From Betaproteobacteria bacterium (lineage in GTDB: Bacteria > Pseudomonadota > Gammaproteobacteria > Burkholderiales > Burkholderiaceae): DNA of 9,679 bases. The stretch lies in contig JAGWXN010000119.1 of the NCBI GenBank assembly GCA_018969885.1, positions 1 through 9,679 on the forward strand, read 5' to 3'. Shown one piece after another: positions 5,198-9,679 of this stretch. The notes beneath the pieces are model-generated. The model was not told the origin of the DNA. It searched no databases and saw nothing but the letters and a program-made list of their open reading frames with translations. The position numbers and the translations under genes are program-made. Numbering within the stretch: position 1 is the first letter of the stretch; each line of letters opens with the position of its first letter.

Positions 5198-5708
5198 CGC
5201 CCCCGTCCCGATGGCTGTGCGGCCCGCCGGCGGCCTCGTGCGCCTCGCCGCTACCCTCCATGCCCGCAGCCCCGAAACCGGCCTGAGACGCCCGCGCGCA
5301 CGCGTTTTCGGGGGGTGTGGCGTAGAGCAGCGCATCTATTTCCGCGTGGCTTGCGCCGGCCCGTAGTCCGTTGACCCGCACAATGCTGCGCAGCCGCCCA
5401 ATTTCTGCCACCTGCACACAAGCGCCGGGGCATGGGCAGCCGATCGGCTCGGGCGTGTCGGCGCTGTAGGTCCGGCCGCCGAGTGTCAGCCGCAACGCCT
5501 CGATTTCGCGTCGCATTCGATTAGCCTCGTCGGCGCTTTCGGCAAAGCCGCGCGCGTATCCGGCGCGCCATGCCGCGGCCTCGCCTGTGGTCAACTCGTT
5601 GCGTGGTTCCTTGCGCATCGTGAAAGCCACCTCCACGGGTATGTCCGGCGCGATGGGGTCGCGCAGGTTCATCGGGACGGGAAACGGGACGTGCGGCGGC
5701 CAAGTCAC
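5190..5708 (-). CDS. 172-aa protein of unknown function, last gene of the replication operon
   Basis: A Pro-rich start leads into a helical, Arg/Glu-rich segment at residues 41-77 (EAAAWRAGYARGFAESADEA, then RMRREIEALRL) that looks like a short coiled coil. CPCPGAC follows at residues 91-97, then a second helix (EIGRLRSIV). The C-terminal 40 residues are low in complexity and rich in Gly, Ala and His. I do not recognise it. The start is GTG at 5708, with GGAG 8 nt upstream; it overlaps the stop of the 57-aa gene as GTGA. ATG at 5672 lacks a Shine-Dalgarno site. The 3' end meets the rightward operon head-on. Confidence 0.75.
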   Translation of the reverse strand: MTWPPHVPFPVPMNLRDPIAPDIPVEVAFTMRKEPRNELTTGEAAAWRAGYARGFAESADEANRMRREIEALRLTLGGRTYSADTPEPIGCPCPGACVQVAEIGRLRSIVRVNGLRAGASHAEIDALLYATPPENACARASQAGFGAAGMEGSGEAHEAAGGPHSHRDGGAT

Positions 5709-5878
5709 CCCCGATACTCCGTCCCCGGCACGTCGTCGCGCTCTACCACCGCCAGGACCGCGCGCATGTCCTCCATGGCGACGGCGAGTAACTGCTCGGC
5801 CTCCGCGCTGCGGCAGACCTGGCGGGCCGTGCTGACGCGCGTCAGGGCCAGCAGCAGGCGTTCGGCTGTGGTGGTCAT
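5705..5878 (-). CDS. 57-aa helical protein, unknown
   Basis: ATG at 5878-5876 opens a 57-codon frame beginning MTTTAERLLLALTRVSTA and ending VPGTEYRG, with TGA at 5707-5705. It exactly fills the gap between the 174-aa and 172-aa genes, overlapping the first as ATGA and the second as GTGA. The protein looks like one or two amphipathic helices (Leu-rich at residues 6-14, then AEAEQLLAVAMEDMRAVLAV). No function is recognised. The precise double overlap is strong evidence that it is translated. Confidence 0.78.
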   Translation of the reverse strand: MTTTAERLLLALTRVSTARQVCRSAEAEQLLAVAMEDMRAVLAVVERDDVPGTEYRG

Positions 5879-6399
5879 GCCTGCTTCGCCTTTTGCTGCA
5901 TTGCGCGTGCGGCCCGCACGAGTGGGTTGCTGTCGCGCACTCGCGCCAAGGGCTCGCCGCTGAGGTAAGCGGGCTTGACCGGCGGCAAGTCTGCGTCGCT
6001 GGCGGCGCCGCGTAGCACGGCGCTGGTTTCAGCGGCTGTGGCCTTGGCGTGTGCGATCTGCTCAGGCGTCCGCGGCGGCGGCTCTTGGACCGTCAGCATC
6101 GGCCGGGCGCGATACTCCCGAACCTCTCGCTCATGGCGCAGGGCATCGGCGAAGAAATCCGCGACCTCGGCGGCTGTTGGCCAGTGCTTGCACTTGGCGA
6201 CCATTTCGCGTTGCGTCGCGGTTGTCAGCATGGACCGGCGCACGGCAGGAAGCGCGAAGGCGATGGCCGCGATGCGCTTGCGGAAATCCTCGACGCTGGG
6301 CGGGTTGTGAACGGCTGCGAGGATGGGGCGCAGGAACGCGGCCCAATCCTCTGCGGTAGGCGTGCCATCGGTCGGCACGGGTCGCGTGGTGACGTTCAT
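5875..6399 (-). CDS. Putative replication accessory protein (helicase-loader position)
   Basis: This is a 174-aa protein. Residues 32-100 hold a helical domain: PPSVEDFRKRIAAIAFALPA, TATQREMVAKCKHWPTAAEV, DFFADALRHEREVREYRA. 'HWPTAAEVADFF' recalls the 'F-x-PT/PS-x-x-E' segment of phage replication proteins that load the host DnaB helicase. It directly follows the initiator gene, where lambda has gene P. The C-terminal part is Ala/Pro-rich and probably disordered, with a final basic helix. The loader role is inferred from position and one motif only. ATG at 6399 has GGAGG 5 nt upstream and overlaps the initiator stop as ATGA, so this start is preferred over the longer frame to 6504. Confidence 0.72.
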   Translation of the reverse strand: MNVTTRPVPTDGTPTAEDWAAFLRPILAAVHNPPSVEDFRKRIAAIAFALPAVRRSMLTTATQREMVAKCKHWPTAAEVADFFADALRHEREVREYRARPMLTVQEPPPRTPEQIAHAKATAAETSAVLRGAASDADLPPVKPAYLSGEPLARVRDSNPLVRAARAMQQKAKQA

Positions 6400-7115
6400 C
6401 CGGTCCTCCGGAAAATGGGGTCGGTATCGATCCAGTCGAGCTTGCCGGCAGGCTGTCGGTTCTGCGGTGCGCGCTTGGCGTCGTTGCGGCACCAGTTCCG
6501 CCATGTGGCCGACCAGTCCAGCTTCACGCCTCCGGCTCCGGGTCGGGCGTGCCAGTAGTCGCGGAAGCTGTCGGCTGTGATCACAGGGTCAACCGACAAG
6601 GAGCGGGCGAAATCCTGGTCGGCAGAGGATGGCCACCAGTCAGTCGGAAGGCGCGACCCGCGCCTGACAGAATTATCTCTGGTGGTTCTTGATGGTTCTT
6701 TACGGTTCGGGGGCAGCTCCTGCACCCTTTCCGGCACGACGTGCACCCTTTCCGGCATCTCCTGCACCCTTTCGGGTTCCGCGGTGCGAAGAAAGGGTGC
6801 AGCATCCGCACCCTTTTCGTCGGTAAAGGGTGCATCTGGTGCAGGCTTTAGGGAGGAACCATTGATGCACAGCACGTAACGGGAAGTATGTCCGCGCCCG
6901 TCGCCGCGACCCAATGTGATGACAGCAGCGGCCTCAAGAGAGCGTAGCGCGGACCTGACGGCGCGCTCGCTTAAACCCGTTTTGTTGACCAGCGATGCAA
7001 CCGCCGGCCAGCATAAGCCCGTCTCGTCGGCATGGTCTGCAAGCGCGACCAGCACCAGTTTGGCAGTAGGCGCGCACTGCACCGTCCATGCCCATGCGGT
7101 CGCGCGGATGCTCAT
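6396..7115 (-). CDS. Phage replication initiator (winged-helix, lambda O-like layout)
   Basis: This 239-aa protein has an N-terminal winged-helix domain (about residues 16-83): TAKLVLVALADHADETGLCW, then LSERAVRSALRSLEAAAVI, then a basic wing GRGDGRGHTSRY. The C-terminal region (about 175-211), ITADSFRDYWHARPGAGGVK and WSATWRNWCRND, matches the signature seen at the end of many phage replication proteins. Between them, residues 90-150 are a low-complexity linker with PERV repeats, and the DNA coding for it carries the repeat cluster described separately. This is the lambda O arrangement: initiator, origin inside its gene, loader next. ATG at 7115 overlaps the methyltransferase stop as ATGA. 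The likely job is binding the origin and recruiting a loader and helicase. Confidence 0.85.
   Translation of the reverse strand: MSIRATAWAWTVQCAPTAKLVLVALADHADETGLCWPAVASLVNKTGLSERAVRSALRSLEAAAVITLGRGDGRGHTSRYVLCINGSSLKPAPDAPFTDEKGADAAPFLRTAEPERVQEMPERVHVVPERVQELPPNRKEPSRTTRDNSVRRGSRLPTDWWPSSADQDFARSLSVDPVITADSFRDYWHARPGAGGVKLDWSATWRNWCRNDAKRAPQNRQPAGKLDWIDTDPIFRRTG
6671..6705. other. Lower-GC stretch next to the iterons (candidate unwinding region)
   Basis: By hand count 21 of 35 bases are A or T, in an otherwise GC-rich window. It holds TGGTTCTT twice (6683-6690, 6693-6700) and a third GGTTC at 6704, each exactly 10 bp apart. It lies downstream of the repeat cluster with respect to the gene, as the AT-rich element does in the lambda origin. 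Confidence 0.55.
6721..6834. repeat. Iteron cluster, candidate phage replication origin
   Basis: There are six copies of TGCACCCTTT or a close variant in 114 bp. Direct copies on the plus strand start at 6721, 6742 and 6763 (exactly 21 bp apart; the first two share 16 identical bases, TGCACCCTTTCCGGCA). A fourth, inverted, is at 6792-6801. A fifth, direct with C in place of the first T, is at 6807-6816. A sixth, inverted, is at 6825-6834. The last two form a perfect 9-bp inverted repeat with an 8-nt spacer. The repeats fall in different codon contexts, so they are kept at DNA level and not just as a protein repeat. Confidence 0.75.
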
Positions 7116-7990
7116 GCGGCGAACAGGTCGGCCGCGCTCGCTTCAGCCATCGTGAGGTTCTTTACCGCCTGGCGGAAATAGCTCTCCTTCAACTCCACGC
7201 CGACGAAGCGTCGCCGCTGGCGAAGGGCCTGATCCCCTTCGCTGCCAATGCCCATGAACGGGCTCAGCACCACGTCGCCGGGGTTGCTCCACATGACCAG
7301 CGCACGGAAGATCACGTCCAGTTGGAGCGGGCACAGGTGACGCTCATCCTGCGCCTCGCGGGCCGCCTGGACGTTCAGAACCTTCGTCTGATCGACCGTC
7401 ATCCAAACGGGCGATGCCCATTCCTGCCACTGCTCCAGCGGGAACGACTGGGGCGTGTGCTTGATCGGCTCCGCGTTGTCGCCGGGCTTCACGAAGGTCA
7501 GCAGGTAGTCGGGCATGCCGCCGCGCGACTTGGCGCTATCGGCCTGCAACTGCTTGTAGAGAAGCCCGACATGCTTGGTCCGGGTCATCTCGACTACGGG
7601 GCACTTCCAGATGGTCCGCCGGCTGTGCAGCACCCATCCGGCATCCTCGTGCAGCTTGATGATCTGCCCGGAGAAGTCCTTGATACCGACATGCCCATCC
7701 CGCCACTTGGTGAGCGGCAGGTCGGAGCAGTGGACGGCGGTCAGGCGGCCCGGTTTGGTCAGCCGGAACAACTCCCGCACGAGGTAACCATAGTGCTCCC
7801 CGAATTCCTCATCGGTCGCGCAGTTACCCATATCGGCGGCGCTCTCCGAATAGACAAAGAGGTTACCGAATGGCGGCGAATAGACGCTGAAACCGATGCT
7901 ATCGGACGGAAGCTGCGAGCAGACGGACACACAGTCGCCATGGTAGGCGACGAAGCCCTCGCCGTGCGCTTCGTTCAGGCACTCAACCAT
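7112..7990 (-). CDS. Beta-class DNA methyltransferase (probably N4-cytosine or N6-adenine)
   Basis: This 292-aa protein has its catalytic motif IV, SPPF, at residues 38-41, then a variable region (about 85-190) likely to hold target recognition. The AdoMet-binding motif comes near the C-terminus: SPFMGIGSEG at 243-252 and FVGVELKESYF after it. Motif IV before motif I defines the beta class, and SPPF is the form found in M.PvuII, an N4-cytosine enzyme, so m4C is my first guess. The usual DPF of motif I reads SPF. No restriction enzyme is encoded nearby, so it is probably an orphan phage enzyme that protects or marks phage DNA. The start is ATG at 7990, with GGGAG 9 nt upstream; the longer frame begins at a TTG (8020) with no Shine-Dalgarno site. 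It overlaps the upstream stop by 8 bases. Confidence 0.88.
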   Translation of the reverse strand: MVECLNEAHGEGFVAYHGDCVSVCSQLPSDSIGFSVYSPPFGNLFVYSESAADMGNCATDEEFGEHYGYLVRELFRLTKPGRLTAVHCSDLPLTKWRDGHVGIKDFSGQIIKLHEDAGWVLHSRRTIWKCPVVEMTRTKHVGLLYKQLQADSAKSRGGMPDYLLTFVKPGDNAEPIKHTPQSFPLEQWQEWASPVWMTVDQTKVLNVQAAREAQDERHLCPLQLDVIFRALVMWSNPGDVVLSPFMGIGSEGDQALRQRRRFVGVELKESYFRQAVKNLTMAEASAADLFAA

Positions 7991-8207
7991 TGGCGATGCT
8001 CCCAGCCGGAATGACTTCAATCACACGATCCATGCCGACAACATCGGCGATGGCGTATTCTCTCGACACCACGAGCGGGCCGCATGCGACGAAGAACAGG
8101 CCGTGCTTCTCACAAAGCGCCAGCAAATCGGCCGCAAACGCCAAGACCTCGCTTTCATCAGGCGCGTCCCCCCGCACCACGCGCGGGTAGATCGTCAGGA
8201 AAGCCAT
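7983..8207 (-). CDS. 74-aa protein of unknown function
   Basis: The protein reads MAFLTIYPRVVRGDAPDESE, then a helix VLAFAADLLALCEKHGLFF (about residues 21-39), a beta-like VACGPLVVS, and ends with MDRVIEVIPAGSIANG. It looks like a small alpha/beta domain; no family is recognised. ATG at 8207 has a strong GGAGG 8 nt upstream. It overlaps the end of the helicase by 13 bases and the start of the methyltransferase by 8. The longer open frame to 8660 is helicase shadow. Position between helicase and methyltransferase suggests an early gene in DNA metabolism, but nothing more can be said. Confidence 0.8.
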   Translation of the reverse strand: MAFLTIYPRVVRGDAPDESEVLAFAADLLALCEKHGLFFVACGPLVVSREYAIADVVGMDRVIEVIPAGSIANG

Positions 8208-9559
8208 GCGGGCATCCTCCCGGAGTGCGTCGGCTGATAGGCGACGCGGGTTGCGTGGGTGCGGCCCATGGCCCGGCGCATCGCCGTCGCCATTGCGGCC
8301 TTCATGCTCTGGTGATCTGCGGCCTTGCGCTCGATGACGCGGCCGATCTGATCTTCGCCTTCCGCGACGACGAGATGCACATGCACGTCGCGCTTCTGAC
8401 CGAACCGCCAGGATCGGCGGATCGCCTGATACCAACTCTCGTAGGAGAAGGAGCGGCCGACAAACGCCATGCGCGCGGCGTGTTGCCAGTTCAGGCCGTA
8501 GCCGCAGATGCTCGGCTTGGTGATGATGACCCGCGCCTGACCGTCCGCAAACGCAGCGAGGGCTTCCTCCTTCTGGTCTGTGGACTGAGAGCCCCGAACC
8601 TCGACCGCATCCGGGATGCGCGCAGCCAGCGCATCGGCCTCGTAGTCGGTATCGCACCACACCACCCAGGCTTCGCCGGGCTCGGCGTGAACGATGGCTG
8701 CGACAGCATCGGCGCGCGCCTCGGTAGTCTGGCGCTTCACGTCATGCACGCCGGTCGCGCTGGTATCGAAGGCAAACAACGACCCCGCCGCCGGCCGCAC
8801 GTCGCCGTAGGTCTGGTGACGATGCGTGTGCAGCGCCGGCAGGACGTGGCGCGACCCATCAAAACCTAGATCCGCTGGAGTCGCCGCCATGCGGGACCAT
8901 GACGCCATCCAATCCCAAAACTGCGCCTCGGCATGGCGCTTGAGCCGCCACTGTTGGCTGGCCGTGCTGGTGTCGTTGATGAAGAAACGCGACAGCATCT
9001 CCACCCCGGACATGATCGACAGGAACTCGGCGTGCTGGCCTAACTCCATGTGATCGTTCGGCGCCGGGGTCGCCGTCGCGGCCAAACGAAACCGCGTCCG
9101 GGAGAATGCTTCGATCAGCGCGCGCGACGTGCGCCCGCCAAAGCTCTTGAGAATGCTGCTCTCGTCCAGCACGACCGCGCCGAACCCGGCCAGGTCCAGC
9201 TTGTCGAGCCGGTCATAGTTGCAGATGGAGATGCCAGCCCGGACTTCGGACTGATCCCGCACAACCCGCGCGTTGTAGCGGCATGCTTCCGCCTCGCGCT
9301 CGATCTGCCGCGCCACAGCAAGCGGCGTCAGAATCAGCGCGCGGCCATTCGTGGCGTCGGCGGCTTGCAGCGCAAACTCAAGTTCGCACCGCGTCTTGCC
9401 CAAGCCGGTATCAAGGAACAGCCCCGACCGTCCCTGCCGCAACGCGAACTCAACGCACGCGGCCTGATAGTCGAATAGGTGCGCCGGCATCGGGAACGGC
9501 TCCATGCCGGTCGCCTGTGCGCGCGGGGCCTTGGAAGCGAGAAAATCGACGTAGCTCAT
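8195..9559 (-). CDS. SF2 / SNF2-like DEAD-box-type helicase
   Basis: This 454-aa protein carries the full helicase motif set. A Q-like HLFDYQAACVEFA lies at residues 27-39. Walker A is DTGLGKT (50-56), motif Ia ALILTPLAVARQI (74-86), motif II LDESS (131-135) and motif III ATATPAPND (161-169). The second RecA domain has VVWCDTDYEADAL (299-311), motif V ITKPSICGYGLNWQHA (346-361) and motif VI QAIRRSWRFGQ (378-388), with arginine fingers. It is short for a SNF2 enzyme, as usual in phages, with no accessory domain. ATP-driven remodelling or unwinding of DNA during replication or recombination is the likely role. ATG at 9559 overlaps the upstream stop as ATGA. The first gene after it is a small unknown, then a methyltransferase. 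Confidence 0.93.
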   Translation of the reverse strand: MSYVDFLASKAPRAQATGMEPFPMPAHLFDYQAACVEFALRQGRSGLFLDTGLGKTRCELEFALQAADATNGRALILTPLAVARQIEREAEACRYNARVVRDQSEVRAGISICNYDRLDKLDLAGFGAVVLDESSILKSFGGRTSRALIEAFSRTRFRLAATATPAPNDHMELGQHAEFLSIMSGVEMLSRFFINDTSTASQQWRLKRHAEAQFWDWMASWSRMAATPADLGFDGSRHVLPALHTHRHQTYGDVRPAAGSLFAFDTSATGVHDVKRQTTEARADAVAAIVHAEPGEAWVVWCDTDYEADALAARIPDAVEVRGSQSTDQKEEALAAFADGQARVIITKPSICGYGLNWQHAARMAFVGRSFSYESWYQAIRRSWRFGQKRDVHVHLVVAEGEDQIGRVIERKAADHQSMKAAMATAMRRAMGRTHATRVAYQPTHSGRMPAWLS

Positions 9560-9679
9560 GCCTTGCCCTGCGCCTCCGTCAGCAGCATCGCGCGCAACCG
9601 TTCCCCGCCTTCCTGCGTGGCGCTAGACGCCAGCCAGCACGTCTCAAGGCCCGGCAACTCGTCCTGGCACCATGACGTG
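9556..9679 (-). CDS. C-terminal end of an upstream unknown gene (partial)
   Basis: One minus-strand frame enters from the right edge and ends in TGA at 9558-9556, overlapping the helicase ATG by 4 bases. The visible 40 residues include DELPGLETCWLASSATQEGG and end MLLTEAQGKA. The ATGA junction matches the rest of the operon and supports it as a real coding end. Too little is present to identify it. Confidence 0.7.
   Translation of the reverse strand, partial: TSWCQDELPGLETCWLASSATQEGGERLRAMLLTEAQGKA

Noticed and set aside
5270..5313. CCCCGAAA / TTTCGGGG inverted pair as a terminator between the convergent operons
   Set aside because: The loop is 28 nt, there is no T-run on either strand after the stem, and it lies inside the 172-aa gene.
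6721..6834. Repeat cluster as a CRISPR array or ordinary tandem repeat
   Set aside because: Repeats are about 10-16 bp, occur in both orientations and lie inside a coding gene, with no spacers of regular length beyond the three 21-bp units.
7088..8014. 308-aa plus-strand open frame
   Set aside because: It is an exact shadow of the methyltransferase, whose catalytic motifs are unmistakable on the minus strand.
7983..8660. Extended 225-aa version of the 74-aa gene
   Set aside because: The first two thirds are helicase shadow sequence; the ATG at 8207 has a strong GGAGG site and gives a sensible overlap.
8084..8869. 261-aa plus-strand open frame
   Set aside because: It is antisense to the helicase, including motifs V and VI.
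7112..9559. Helicase plus methyltransferase as a defence or restriction system (DISARM- or BREX-like)
   Set aside because: No nuclease, phospholipase-D-type or other defence component is present, and both genes sit in a coupled phage replication operon.

Overview
The window looks like part of a tailed-phage genome or prophage from a high-GC host, most likely an Alphaproteobacterium. The evidence is the close packing of genes with 1-13 base overlaps, the mix of replication genes, small early genes and beta-helix tailspikes, and a DUF6456-like protein, a family I associate with alphaproteobacteria and their phages. No integrase, terminase, capsid gene, tRNA or att site is visible, so lifestyle cannot be decided. 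All family calls were made by eye.

Right part (9679 to 5190, minus strand): one leftward early/replication operon. In order of transcription it holds the tail end of an unknown gene, an SF2 (SNF2-like) helicase, a 74-aa unknown, a beta-class DNA methyltransferase, a winged-helix replication initiator, a possible helicase loader, a 57-aa unknown and a 172-aa unknown. Every junction overlaps, usually as ATGA or GTGA. The initiator gene contains six copies of TGCACCCTTT or close variants, three of them phased at exactly 21 bp, followed by a lower-GC stretch. This has the layout of the lambda origin inside gene O and is the best candidate for something undescribed here.

Middle (5197 to 3502): a regulatory hub. 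A short rightward operon (a Cys-rich DUF6011-like protein, then an HTH-like protein) runs head-on into the replication operon, the stop codons overlapping by 8 bp. It diverges from a leftward block holding the DUF6456-like regulator, a 103-aa unknown and a 66-aa helical unknown. The rightward gene at 4585 and the leftward gene at 3997 start with the same 24-bp leader in inverted orientation. Each leader sits 5 bp downstream of a sigma-70-like -10 box with a 17-bp spacer, so two outward promoters appear to share one leader module. Palindromes lie over or beside both promoters.

Left part (3434 to 1, minus strand): a strong intrinsic terminator, then at once a tail module. This holds a 14-aa basic peptide with a good Shine-Dalgarno site, a 105-aa small virion-like protein, a 521-aa pectate-lyase-fold tailspike, and a second tailspike-like gene of at least 488 codons that has no ATG start and runs off the left edge. 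A terminator 20 nt ahead of the tail genes suggests regulated read-through or attenuation. The DUF6456-like protein is a speculative candidate controller.
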